A stretch of 64,000 bases of DNA from Taxawa tesnikishii (nom. ined.) (taxonomy: Eukaryota; Ascomycota; Dothideomycetes; Dothideales), in contig JAPDRO010000007.1 in assembly GCA_030247885.1 (NCBI GenBank), positions 503,501 through 567,500 on the forward strand, read 5' to 3'. Below the pieces are notes generated by a model. The model had not been told where the DNA came from and ran no database searches. It saw nothing but the letters and a program-made list of their open reading frames with translations. This document shows, piece after piece, positions 1 through 10,943 of this stretch. The translations under genes and the position numbers were made by a program. Each line of letters opens with the position of its first letter. Positions within the stretch are counted from its first letter, which is position 1.

Positions 1-44
1 TCAATGAAACCCCCTTCCCACCAATTGACCGGCAGGTGGGACCT

Positions 45-509
45 TCATACCCTGACGAACTTGGTGTGAGTGCCGGTAATGACAGTCCGTCCTCTCTGGC
101 CGTCCTCGACCTTGTAGATGTTGACTTTGGTGAAGGCCAAGCTGCCTCCGACCTTCTCTGCAATGCCTTCAATCTCGATCTCGTCTCCATCTTTTGCAGA
201 GCTTTGGTATGTGACATGAATGTCGACACTGACACCCGTTTTTTCTCTGAGATCCCACGAAGCTATAGCCATTCCACCCATCCAATCCACGATAGTTGCT
301 GAAACAGCACCGTGAATGCCGCCTTTACTGTTCATGTGGTTCTTGGTCAATGCTAAACGACAGAGCACATGGCCCTTTGACGCCGAGACAACCGTGACAT
401 CAGAGAGCAAGAAGGCGTAGATTGGAGATCCGGGCAGTTTATTCTCGACGAGCTTCTCAATGTGTGCATGCTCGGCACTCTTGCCAGCAACTTCAGTTTT
501 CTGGGCCAT
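45..509 (-). CDS. Hotdog-fold acyl-CoA thioesterase (ACOT13/PaaI-like)
   Basis: A single-exon 154-residue protein of normal length for the small PaaI/ACOT13 thioesterases, which hydrolyse fatty acyl-CoA and act as homo-oligomers in mitochondria or cytosol. The motif region NSKGGIHGAVSATIVDWMGG (about residues 60-80) carries the family's Asn, the HG pair at the start of the hotdog helix and the Asp on that helix. The rest reads as alternating beta strands ending in THTKFVRV. No clear targeting peptide is visible. The ATG at 507-509 is the first in frame. The gene is divergent from the DDHD lipase gene across about 700 bp. The family call is secure; the substrate is not. Confidence 0.88.
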   Translation of the reverse strand: MAQKTEVAGKSAEHAHIEKLVENKLPGSPIYAFLLSDVTVVSASKGHVLCRLALTKNHMNSKGGIHGAVSATIVDWMGGMAIASWDLREKTGVSVDIHVTYQSSAKDGDEIEIEGIAEKVGGSLAFTKVNIYKVEDGQRGRTVITGTHTKFVRV

Positions 510-1208
510 TGCGTGACGGGGTGCGAAAGCTGCGGTGAATCAAAGTCTATAACTTCGTCAGTAACCGACTTCTCGCAGGCGTCCAGCTCGGCGAGACATG
601 AGCAACGATGCTAGTGAAACAGCGTGCAGTACATGCAGCATGATCTCGCTGCATCTCTGACGCACCCCATGCACTTCATCTCGCGTGCAGGATGCGTGCG
701 CATGCCAGGTTGATGGAACTGACCTGGCTGGGTTCGATGCCGGAAATTCTGTGTGAGGTTGGGTGGTGCATGACTTTTCTCAGCCCAGCTGGTCAGGGCG
801 TCCGATCCGAGCCTTGCCTTGGTTGCGTCTCGGATGCGCGTCATGCAGACTGGACGATTGACTGACAGCATATGCACGCGAAGCTTGCTTGAGTGATCCA
901 ATCTCAGTCTCTAACCAACTACATACGTGTCTCGCAGCAGCACTTACTTACCCGAGTCGTTCCTTCCTTCCAACTTCTGTATCCTCGGAACCGTCTCAGA
1001 GCAGGTTACTAGCACCATCGTGCTGCAACTGCTGCTTCACTTAGAAACGCTTCCCCATCCGCAGCCGTTCACGGTGGCCCGGCTAAGCTCGTTCATTCAA
1101 ACCGTTCGCAACCGCATTCCTTACGCGCCGTCTCAGCAGAGTGTGAACAAGAGCATAGCAGTCTGGTTGAGCAGGAAGGAAGCCGATGCCCCGCGGGCCA
1201 CGGGCAAG
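510..1208. promoter_or_regulatory. Divergent intergenic region, thioesterase / DDHD lipase
   Basis: No supported gene lies in this 699-bp stretch. It separates two genes transcribed away from each other and so must hold both promoters. I see no distinctive motif that I can name. Confidence 0.45.
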
Positions 1209-4200
1209 ATGTCCACGCCAGACAATCAGTCCTACCTCTCAGCAGGCATCAACAAGCTGTCTGCCTGGGCTCCCCGTAGCCCTGTGATCAAGCCCGCACA
1301 GCCCACACAGAACCAAGAGACCGAGTCGACCTCCGCAGATGCGGGACTCAAGCAACAAAGAGGAGGAGATCACAGAGTCAGCCATAGACATAGACTTAGC
1401 CTGAGAAACTACCCCGGGACTGTCCGCCCCTAGCCGTCCAGTGGTTCTTTGCTGTTGATGTTCCCAAGAGAAAGCCCAATCTGGCGGGAGGGGCCCCTAC
1501 AGCTAAGACCGAGAAACCCAAGGCGGCGCCGAAGAAGTATTCCGCATTTTCCAACAACGACTCTCGGGCCATCGAAGCCGCATTCCAGAAGTTGGGCGAA
1601 GATGAGGATGCTGAGGAGCGGAAGAAGCTCGAGGTGGAAGACGACATCTCCGAGTACAAGTCGGATATTGGCAGGCGCACAGATGGGCAGACGAACATTG
1701 GTATTGAAGAAACAGAAGATGAGCTGAAGCCAGGTCCGGTCAAAGTTGCTGTCAATGAAGACTTCCTCTTCGATGTAGATATTGAGCGGAGGGAGTTGGG
1801 TCCCGCCTACTGGCTTGGGCCAATCTACGAGGTCAGGAGAGGAACGTGGTTCTATCAAGGTGGGTGCGTCGGGCCGCATATACCAACCTTTGTTGACAGG
1901 CCGCAGATGGCAGTGTACAGAAGCCTTGTGATGAGAACCTGGCTGTGCAGCTGGAAGAAGGCTACCTGAAAGTGAAGCCCTGGCGCTTCACCGTTCCTCA
2001 GCGTTCGGCGTCCCAATCACGAGCACGTCCGCTCTCAACCGGCCCAAGTCTAGGCCTCAATCCACTCAACAAGCCAGGTCCAGTCTCTGCTTCCACGCCT
2101 GTGACTCCGAAAGCGTCCTCTGACAACCTCCGCGACAAAGCAAGTGAACAGGCTACAAAGTCCGAGGTTATCAAGCAAGACCCGCTAGCAGAGTCAGCAC
2201 CGTCCAACAATACGCATCGCTTGTTTGGACCTCATAACTCGACGGTGGTTACTTACCAGGATGCGACGACAGCTTGGCTGTTAACGGATGACTTCATGTC
2301 TCGCATGAGCAGTACGATGTATTCACGTTTTGCTGGTGGCGGTCACTTCGCAGGCATGAAGGTCACTCGAGGTTACGTTGATCCGGCGAAGAAGGTTGAC
2401 TTGAAGGATGGTAAGGATGGCAAGGGTGACAAGACGCCACAGCGACCACCCAGTAGAGAGGGCATGGAAAAAGATGAAGGCAAGCAGCAAAGCAGCGAAA
2501 CGTCAGGAGAGCAAGACGTACAATCGAGCGAAGCTGTAACCAGTCCGGCATCTGAAACACGCAGGCAGACGTTGGAGAGGCAGATGTCTTCTCTAGTGGT
2601 TTCTGCGGGTCATGAGGATCCAGAACAACAGGAAGAAGAGGTCCGAAAGCGTGACGAAAAGGAGATCCAGGATGACTATCGCGATCAGGAGGGTGACGAA
2701 CAAAACCGTCAAATCGAACATCTTGTGCTCGTGACGCACGGCATCGGCCAGCGTCTGGGGCTGCGTATGGAGAGCGTCAACTTCGTCCATGACGTGAACA
2801 CCCTGCGGAAGACTCTCAAAGCCGTGTACTCGCAGTCGGCAGATCTCCAGGCCCTGAACAGCGAAGTCAACTCAATGCCAAAGAACTCTCGCATTCAGGT
2901 TCTGCCTATCAATTGGCGCCACAAACTCGATTTTCCCAAGCAAAGTCTTAAGCACAACCGCAAAGAGCATGACTTAGGTGATTCCGGCTTCGGCGAAGAA
3001 GAGGACTATCCAAACCTTGACGACATCTCGGTCGAAGGCGTTCCTGCAGTCAGAAATCTGATTACCGATCTTGCGCTTGATATTCTACTGTATCAGAGTC
3101 CGGCTTACAAAGACCACATCTCACGGATCGTACTGGAAGAATGCAACCGCATCTACAAGCTTTTCTTAGAGCGTAACCCAACATTCAACGGCAAAGTCAG
3201 CCTTATTGGACATTCCCTAGGCTCCGCTATATTATTCGACATTCTCTGCAAGCAACCAGAGGCGCAGGAACTGCACAGGACAGGCTCAACTCGGCAACGT
3301 CGCAAAGGAGAACATCCGACGAGGCTGGATTTTCAAGTCGAAGACTTCTACGCTCTAGGGTCACCAATCGGACTTTTCCAGATGCTCAAGGGTCGTACAG
3401 TGGCAGCACGTCAGGACCCAACCAACGCGCCTTCCTCGATCGAAGAATCGAGCGACCCCTTCCTGGATTCTGCTCCCGGTGGTTCTTCGAAAATGGGCAA
3501 CGCCATGGGCACGTCAAACTCGGAGATCCCGGTTTCCTCGCCCAAGTGCAGCCAGATCTTCAACATTTTCCACCCAACGGACCCGATCAGCTACCGCATC
3601 GAACCGCTCATCTCACCCGCCATGGCGTCCTTGAAACCGCAACCCCTGCCTTATACTAAGCGTGGTATTTTTGGCGCACCCGTTGGCCAAGGACTCACTG
3701 GCATCGGCGCCAGAGTGGGTCAAAGCGTGTCCGGATTATGGTCGAGCTTTAGTTCTGGCATAGCCAGCAGTCTGCTGAACAGGAGTTTGGGGATTTCCGC
3801 GGAAGACGCACCGAAACTGGGCGTACCGTCTGGAACGGCAACAACGAGAGCACCTTTGTCGTTAGGCGCAGGAACTAACGTCCAAGCTGGCATCGTACCT
3901 AATGCGCCAATGCCGGCTACAGGAACGGACATTTTGGATGGGTTGGCGAAGCAGAAGGTTGCCGAGCAAGCGCCCGCGAGCGGAGAGGGCGAGCATCCAT
4001 CGACACTCATAGAGTCCGAACTCGAGACGCTCTACGCGGGATTTCAAAGCCGCCGGAAGAGCGCGCAGAGTGATGAAGTGCATGATGCGAGTCACGGTGT
4101 GGATTGGGCAGAAGCAGAGGAACGAGCGCGAAAGCTCAAGAGAGAAGAAGCAAAAGTTAGAGCCCTCAACGTCAACGGCAGGGTGGATTACAGTATCCAA

Positions 4201-4403
4201 GAGTAAGTGGTTCAGCGCGACTTCATCAGAGAAGAGTACTGATCCTTCAAAGGGGCGCTTTCGATATCTCTCTCATCGCAGCTGTCGCCTCTCACTTGTC
4301 ATACTGGGCGGATGAGGACGTCAGTCACTTCATGATTTCCCAGTTGCTGTCGCGGCAGCGGATCGTCAGGAAGACGAAGAGCAGCCAGAGTCTTCGTGGA
4401 TGA
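1209..4403 (+). CDS. DDHD-domain phospholipase (PA-PLA1 family)
   Basis: Three exons, 1209-1859, 1907-4202 and 4253-4403, with 47- and 50-nt introns, give about 1032 residues. The family comprises phosphatidic-acid-preferring phospholipase A1 and cardiolipin-type lipases of the cytosol or organelle surface (yeast Ddl1, animal DDHD1/2). The lipase elbow GHSLGS lies near residue 650. The DDHD part follows, with FHPTDPISYRIEPL and, after the last intron, DISLIAAVASHLSYWADEDV and its terminal His. The N-terminal part has the fungal pattern around VQWFFAVDVPKRKP. The 1209 ATG is the first in frame. The reading frame breaks at the CCCC run at 1412-1415: frame 3 ends in NYPGTVRP, whereas continuity to RDCPPLAVQW needs one more C. 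Adding one base makes the total length divisible by three. I regard this as a sequence error. Confidence 0.9.
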
Positions 4404-4518
4404 ATGACCCTCCCCAGAAGCTCACGCTGGAGCCAGACACCTCACAGGGCGTATGGCGTATCGTCTCGGCAAGCAAACCCTTGTGAGGAACCTGAGCATA
4501 CGTGTACCCGCGTCACTT

Positions 4519-5369
4519 TCAGGCGCCTAACCGCCCCTCCCATCCATGCCAAACACCACCAGTCTCGACGGCCAGCTGCTGTGCAGTCTTCCCGTCGGCA
4601 TCCCTCAACGTCCGAATATCAGTCTTTCCTGTCTGGTCCTCACGCATGATGCCCAAGGCACCGGCTTCCTGGTAAACCAAGGCTGGGAATTCCAACTCTG
4701 GCAGATGACTTGCCAGCAGCAGCAACAACCACGCAACCTCACGGCTTCCACCAGCCACAGCAGCATGCAAACCCGTCTGCATTTCGCCGATCGGGTCCTG
4801 ATAGCGCAGTATCTCGTCTTTGCTCTTCTTCGGTTCCGGCGGACTGTCATCATCCATATCTTCGTCTTCGTCCGAATCTTCGTCGCAGCTCTTCAGCAGT
4901 TCTACGACGGCGGAAACGTCGCCCTCGCGGCAAAATTCGAGGAACGCGCGACACTTCCGGTCTTCGGGGTAGGCGCGCAGGTATGCCTCTTCGGTCAGGA
5001 GGGGCAGCATGTCCAGGTTCTCTTGCAGTCCGCCCTCATTGTTTAGGGTACATAGGATCTGTGCGGCGCCGTTGGAGGAGGTGGAGGTTATGGTGCGATC
5101 GCAGTTGGGGCATTGTGTGAGTTGGTACGAGTCCAGGAGGCATGGACTGTAGGGCATTAGCTCCATGGGAGAAAGCAACCACAGCCGTGGGAACTGCAAA
5201 CGTACTAGTGGAAATGGCAGCCGCACGGCAGTCCTACGTCGTCGGGCACCGTCTTGACGGGAGCGGCGGCTGCGCTCGAGGAGCCCGCTGTCATCTGCAC
5301 GTCTTCGTCGTCGTCGGAGAGGTCGATGTCGAGCACCAACGGCTGCTGGCAATGCGCGCACACGGACAT
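4519..5369 (-). CDS. RING-like zinc finger plus ankyrin-repeat protein
   Basis: Two exons on the minus strand, 5206-5369 and 4519-5146, with a 59-nt intron (GTACGT...CCTACAG), encode 263 residues. The N-terminus starts MSVCAHC. After splicing it contains CGCHFHYPCLLDSY and CPNC, so Cys/His spacing resembles a RING or RING-variant finger split by the intron. A middle acidic tract (DEDSDEDEDMDDD) follows. Two weak ankyrin repeats come next (FLEFCREGDVSAVVELLKSC and TGLHAAVAGGSREVAWLLLL). A RING plus ankyrin layout suggests an E3 ubiquitin ligase or zinc-dependent adaptor, but that is inference. The gene is convergent with the DDHD lipase gene. Confidence 0.75.
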
Positions 5370-5994
5370 GGTGTGATCGTTTCAACTTGTTGGGATGCTT
5401 GCGGTGGTTTGTAGTGCAGTAGGGTAGTACAATTGCTAGGCGTCTTGCAGCGGAGTAGAGTAGAGCAGAGTAGAGTAGAGTAAAGTAAAGCAGAGCAGAG
5501 CAGAGCAGGGTAGAATAGAGTAGAGTAGAGTAGAATCTGCTTGTTGTAGTGTTTCGCTTTCACGGTCGACTTCTCTCGTCTCTCAAGAAAATGTCCCGCA
5601 TCGACGTCTATCAGATACGTCAGATGCAGGGCACACGCTCAGACTCCAGAATGCTCCGTGCACGCTGCTGCCTTCGAGCTTCTTTGTGATGATGTCGGCG
5701 TGTGTGTGCGTGTGTGCGTGTTTACATGCACTACTACCTCGAGGTACTTATGAAGTACAAGTGTCGGGAGTTTGCGCCAGTGACCACCACCTTCTCTTCT
5801 TCTTCTTCTTCTTCTTCAATCCTCACCACGCTCATAATTCGCTCACATCCTTCTCACCTCGCGGTTGCGGCTGTCTGTCTTGCGCGACACCTTTGTCTGA
5901 CCTTTGGTCTGCCATCCTAACACCAACTCTGCGACTGCCCCACCGCGCTGGCAATCAAATTACCCTACCACCAACGACAGTCATTGCAACAATC
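5370..5994. promoter_or_regulatory. Divergent intergenic region with 5-bp microsatellite
   Basis: This is the shared upstream region of the ankyrin gene (minus) and the Src1/Heh gene (plus). It contains an AGTAG/AGCAG pentamer array near the ankyrin start and a CT-rich stretch with (TTC)n around 5792-5817 on the Src1 side. Pyrimidine tracts just upstream of starts are common in fungal promoters. Confidence 0.5.
5453..5536. repeat. Imperfect pentanucleotide microsatellite (GTAGA/GCAGA)
   Basis: About 16 imperfect copies of GTAGA, GCAGA and TAAAG-type pentamers lie in tandem, starting about 80 bp upstream of the minus-strand ankyrin gene's ATG. It is non-coding. Confidence 0.9.
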
Positions 5995-8198
5995 ATGGCC
6001 GACGAATACGCCTACCTTGAGCCGGACTTTGATCCAAGCACGCTTACTATGCCCAAGTTGCGCTCTATACTGGTCGCGCACAATGTCGCCTACCCGTCAT
6101 CTGCTAAAAAGCCTGAGCTCGTGGGCCTGTTCAACGATAATGTCGCATCACAGGCGCGCGCACTCAAGAGTGCGAGATCCAGGACTGTACGATCGTCCAG
6201 AGGCATTGTCGACGTGCCTTCAATCCAGGCCAGCACTGTCGATGAAGACGAGGCGCCGCCTGCTCCGCCTACTGCGCGACGCCCCTCGAGAAGGACTACA
6301 CGCTCACGGCCGGAGGAGAGAGCTGAATCACCGCCTGAAGTGGTGGCTCGCACACCAGCGACGGTCAAGCGTCCCTCCAGCAGACACAGTCGACTCCAGG
6401 GAGATGGACTGGACGGCGCAGATGACTCTGCAAGACTTGCTTCGGTCAGGAAGACCAGACAGAGTGTTCCGTCCGCCGTCACACGTCAGCTGGAGCCGGA
6501 GCCGGAGGCCGTCTATCCTCAAGGATCAGAGTCTCCTTTCACAAGCGATAACCCATTTCAAAGTGGCAGCTCTCCGCCTTCAGCTCTGAGAGGCAAGAGC
6601 AGCGAAGCCAGGCGAACTACACTCGGTCCAGCCAAGGAGAGGACAAAGAGCAGAGAAACCAGGCGCAGAACGGATGGTTACACTGCGAGGGATGAGGATG
6701 GTACGGTTTCGCACAGCTTTGAGATGCCTGTTGCCAGAGTGAAGCAGCAGCTGCCCAAGGATGAAGAGGAGGCGGCAGAGATCGCTGCCGGAGAAGAGTT
6801 CACGCCGGAGGAGCAACTCGACCTCGTGCGGTCACGCGCCCAGAATGGAGAAAGGGACATTTTGCCGCCACGGAGAAAGAAGCAACCCAAGAAGACCGGT
6901 GTTTCAAGAGCTGCGCCTTGGACCGTACTGGTCGCCATGCTCGGGGGTATAGCTACAGTCTGGCGTCAAGAGAAGATCAACGTGGGTTACTGCGGTGTCG
7001 GCGAACCATCCACCGCCCTGGCAGGCGTTGAGATACCAGAATGGGCGTCGTTCATCCAGCCACAGTGCGAGCCTTGCCCACAGCATGCATATTGCTACGA
7101 AGGCTTGAGGACGACGTGCGAACAGGATTTTGTTCTCACTCCGCACCCGCTTTCGCTTGGCGGTCTCGTTCCCCTGGCGCCGACCTGTGAGCCGGATAGC
7201 GACAAGGTCCGCAAGATCAAGGCGGTGGCGGACCACGCTGTTGATAATGAGCTGCGCGTGCGTAACGCGCAGTACGAGTGCGGCGAGATCAAGTCTCCGG
7301 ATATCAGCGAAGAGGAGCTGAAACAGGTCGTTTCCGCCAAGCGATCGAGGAAAATGACGGATGAGGAGTTCAACGATCTCTGGGAACCCGCCATCAACGA
7401 GATGCTTGGGCGTGAGGAAGTGGTCAGCAAGGTCGAAGGGTAAGTTTCGCATCTTCTCGCCTTCTTCCCGTGTACTGTCTCCGTCCAAAGCACGTATATC
7501 ATTACCACACATGAAGCTTACACTAACAGCCTCGCCATCGCCGCAACAGACCAAACAACACGCGAGTCCTCCGCAGCAACTCCCTCGCCCGCATCAGCCT
7601 CAGCTGCTCAATCCGACGATCCCTTCTCCTCGCGCTTAGACAGAATCTTCAATACCTTGTAATCCTCGTCTCCATCATCTTCACCGGCGGCTACGGCCGC
7701 CATCGCTACATCACCTACCGCTCCACATCCGGCAGGTCCAAACTCCTCGCCGCTTCGGCCCTCGACAAACTCGCCACCCAGGCCAGCCTGCACGCCTCCG
7801 ACCCCGTCGCGTACCCGGAACCGTACATCAGCATGACGGCGCTGAGGGACGACGTCCTGCGAGAGGAGTTCAATGCAAAGGAGCGAGTGCGCATCTGGAA
7901 CGTCGTTAAGGGTCTCGTCGAGGGCAACGCCAACGTCCGGACGATGGTCCGCGAAGGCCGAACCGGCGACGTCAGCCGCGTGTGGGAGTGGATCGGTGCC
8001 GTCCACATGATCGAGGGCGTCAGTCCTGCCAGCGCCGGCAGGAGGGAGAGTGGCAGGTTCGGACGCGCGGGCGCGGGCAGGATTGCCGACAGTCCCGGTC
8101 GCTTGACGGATGTCAAGGCGGACCGGGAAGAGGATGAGGGCGCGTTGGTCAGGGGCCAGGTGCAGAAATGGGAGGAAGGCGAGAGACCGTACTATTAG
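5995..8198 (+). CDS. SRC1: Src1/Heh-type inner nuclear membrane protein (HeH + MSC domains)
   Basis: Two exons, 5995-7439 and 7550-8198, joined across a 110-nt intron with branch point CTAAC near 7523, give 697 residues. Residues about 10-50 form a HeH/LEM-like helix-extension-helix (LTMPKLRSILVAHNVAYPSS). A long Ser/Arg-rich nucleoplasmic linker follows. TM1 is APWTVLVAMLGGIATVW (about 306-323). The lumenal loop is rich in Cys, with CEPCPQHAYC. TM2 is LQYLVILVSIIFTGGYG (about 512-528). The Man1-Src1 C-terminal domain ends in KWEEGERPYY. Family members sit in the inner nuclear membrane, tether chromatin and rDNA and take part in nuclear pore quality control. The start was chosen at MADEYAYLEP because the HeH domain begins directly after it. 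Confidence 0.93.
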
Positions 8199-8778
8199 CC
8201 GTTTCTTTCTTGCTTCGGAGTTGGGCAATCGGGGGTGGACGGGGGCGGTGTGGAGTTGGAGGCATAAGCAACGATACCATACACGACAATTGCGTGAGAA
8301 CTAGGAGAAGCTGTGCATCACTTCGTGAAGGGGGGCGGAGGCTGTGTATCAACTCAAGACTACGATCCGAAAGACACGTTCAACGCATAAGACTTACACG
8401 CGTGGTGAGGGGTTGGAGTATCACCAGAGTTCTTGGCGAGCTTTATAGGTCCGTCGTGCATTAGTGTTCTATATAGGCTGTCTAGCGGATAGGTAGCCCT
8501 CTAAAGAGCCGGCTTGTTAAGAGCAATCCGTCAAACAGCTGTTCGTTCACTGTTCTCTCCAACGAAGGTAAAGAGGCATTGTGACGAGTGATAACAGACT
8601 CTCAATGCCAACAGTCTATAGAGAACACATGATCTAATCTAAGGATATTGCGACCTTCGGTAGTTATTGTGGGCGGTAGTTGGGTCGAGCCCATTGCTGC
8701 TCGCGCGTGCACAGACCGAGCTGCAGTCATTCAATATTGCATTCGTAAAGGTTCGTGTTCAGCGTCAAAGTCGTCTGT
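8199..8778. other. Convergent intergenic region
   Basis: I see no gene in this region between the 3' ends of the Src1/Heh gene and the M20 peptidase gene. It presumably holds both 3' UTRs. Confidence 0.4.
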
Positions 8779-10533
8779 TCATGTCTTTCCCTCTTCGCCG
8801 CACCTGGGCACTTCATTCTCCCCCAACCCATCGAAATTCCTGATGAGCTCGTAGTACAACCTGATCGCCTCCATATGCGCGCCCATGTCAACGCGTTCGT
8901 CAATCGCATGCACACCCTCAGTCGTGCCCTCCCTCCTGGGCGAAAACCTGTAGATGTTCTTCGAGAGATTCCAATAGTGTACCGTGTCCGTGTTTCCCGA
9001 CGAGATCGAGCCCACCGGCACAACGAACCTCGCACCCAACGTGTCAACACTTTCGTAGACCTGTCGAATGGTGCCCGCGAACAAATTCCATACTTGGTTG
9101 CTGGGGTCTGTCGACGTGATGGGCGCGGGCGGGAGGAGATCCTTGGACGTCAGGTTCAGCAGACCGCCAGGACCACGTGGTTCAGAGGACCCGAATCCCT
9201 CGACACCGATGGAGTACTGGTGGGCGATGGGCGCTAGGATTTTGACCGTGCTCGAGGTCAGCTCGTCGACGCTGTCGGTGGGCAAGATGCGGTAGTTGAC
9301 GAGCGTGCGCACGAGGTCGGGAAGCTGGTTGTCCTTTTCGCCGCCGTTGATGACATCGACGGCCTGGGACGTCTGGATGGACCATCGGGCCTCGTCTCCT
9401 CTCGACTCGGCGATCTTCTGCCCCAAATCCTTGCTGCTCATCAGTTCCTTCTTCAACCAGCTTTCCACCTGGCCGGGCGAGTATTTGGCTTGGCACTCGA
9501 GATATCCGCGGAACGGGTTGCTCGAGTCAACGTATGGCGAGTATGGATTCTCCTCGAGCGCGCTGATTAACTTGGCCATTATCCCAATCGCGCTATGTGC
9601 CGGCGGACGCGAACTGTGCCCGCCAGGCGTCTCCAAGGTTATCACGATGTCCAGGAAACCTTTCTCTGCTGTTGCGGGCAGGGCATACGCGACATCGCCC
9701 ACAGTGTTGATGCCCATACCTCCTTCATCCATTATCATTGCTACACTGTCCTTCCCCAGTTTCTTCTCGATGTGAGCGGCCAGATATGCCGCGCCACGCT
9801 TGCCGCCCGTCTCCTCGTCGAACCCAAACGAGAAAAGTATCGTCCGCTTGTTCTTGTAATCCTGGCTCAGCAGGCCCTCCATGGTGCTCAGTAAGCCAAT
9901 GAGGTTGTTCTTGCAGTCCACCGATCCTCGTCCCCAGAGCCATCTTCCGTCGTAGTGTGCTTCGAAGGGCGGATAGGTCCATCTCGATGCGTCTCCAGCA
10001 GGAACGACGTCCTGGTGCGCCATAAATAGGATTGGTTTGAGTTCTTTTGAGCTACCTGGGAGCGTGTACAGCAGGCCGTATTTATTGACTTTCTCCAGCT
10101 CCAGCTTCTCGTGGCTGCCGCTTGCGTCAGGCTCGACCATTGCACTATCACACACCGTTTCTACTCACACGAGAGGGAACAGCCTTTGTAGGACTACATG
10201 CAGGTCCCCGAAGGTCTTCCAGCGAGCATCATCCTCGACATCGCCATTATCGTCATAGCTCACTGTCGAGACGTTGACGGCTGCAGACAGTCTTTCAATC
10301 TGCAGCTTCAGGGCGTCGTCGCCCGAGAACAATGTAGAGTTCTTCAGTCCGTCGTTGGAGGCATTTGGAGGCGCAGGCAATGGACACCAGTTTTCAAGAT
10401 CCTTATCGTGCTTCCCGGAGGAGCCGATGTTCAACGCTTCTCGGTTGTTTGGGAAGGCGACGGTGAGGAGGAGAAAGGTGACGGCGAGGAAGAGCAGGAG
10501 CTTCCACCAGACGAAAGTGTCCTGCCATGCCAT
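8779..10533 (-). CDS. M20 metallopeptidase, carboxypeptidase S (Gly-X) type
   Basis: Two exons, 10169-10533 and 8779-10114, with a 54-nt intron (GTGAGT...CGGCAG), give 566 residues. A single N-terminal signal-anchor (WWKLLLFLAVTFLLLTVAF, residues 9-27) precedes the M20 fold, as in vacuolar carboxypeptidase S. Zinc and catalytic motifs are present: FMAHQDVVP, GRGSVDCKNN, FDEETGG, MDEGG and the C-terminal HAIDERV. The acceptor was chosen because it joins LFPLV to HEKLELEK in frame and gives an intron of ordinary size; a nearer AG would leave only 24 nt. A longer in-frame start exists at 10620, but the shorter ATG puts the membrane anchor at the extreme N-terminus. The gene is predicted to release C-terminal residues from peptides in the vacuole lumen. 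Confidence 0.92.
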
Positions 10534-10943
10534 TACGACGGGTGAACGACACAAGGCGAGACCCCGACGTGTCAGTTCGGGTTTCGCGGAGATGGAACCT
10601 ATCAACCCCACAAACGCCAAGGACGACGCCTCTCAGGTACGCCTTCCGGATTTGGCATAAGAGCTTCACGCCCCGTCTACTTCACTTGTTATACATGGAC
10701 ATTCGTAACACTAACTGCGCGGAACTACCAAGGATGGATGCGTGCGAGCGCGGTGGCGTGGAATTCGACCGCACCTCCTTCTCGTTTGCTCAGTTCACTC
10801 GGACGTCAAATGTGCTCGGCTCGCATATCTGTCTTCATTCATATGATCTTTAGAGCCTACTCGAGAACTGCAGCTGCAAGCGGCTTCAACGGAGTTTCAA
10901 GCTCAAAAGCTCCACTGGTTCTTGGCCGGGAATCTCTACTCTC
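10534..10943. other. Intergenic region upstream of the M20 gene
   Basis: This region lies between the M20 gene start and the GH43 stop, both on the minus strand. I see no supported gene. It should include the M20 promoter. Confidence 0.4.

Noticed and set aside
700-760. Possible tRNA B-box (GGTTCGATGCC) near 727
   Set aside because: No matching A-box, anticodon arm or acceptor stem pairing could be found around it.
10145-10168. A 24-nt intron in the M20 peptidase gene
   Set aside because: It is far shorter than other introns here. The next acceptor (10115) gives 54 nt, stays in frame and joins LFPLV to HEKLELEK, the expected family sequence.
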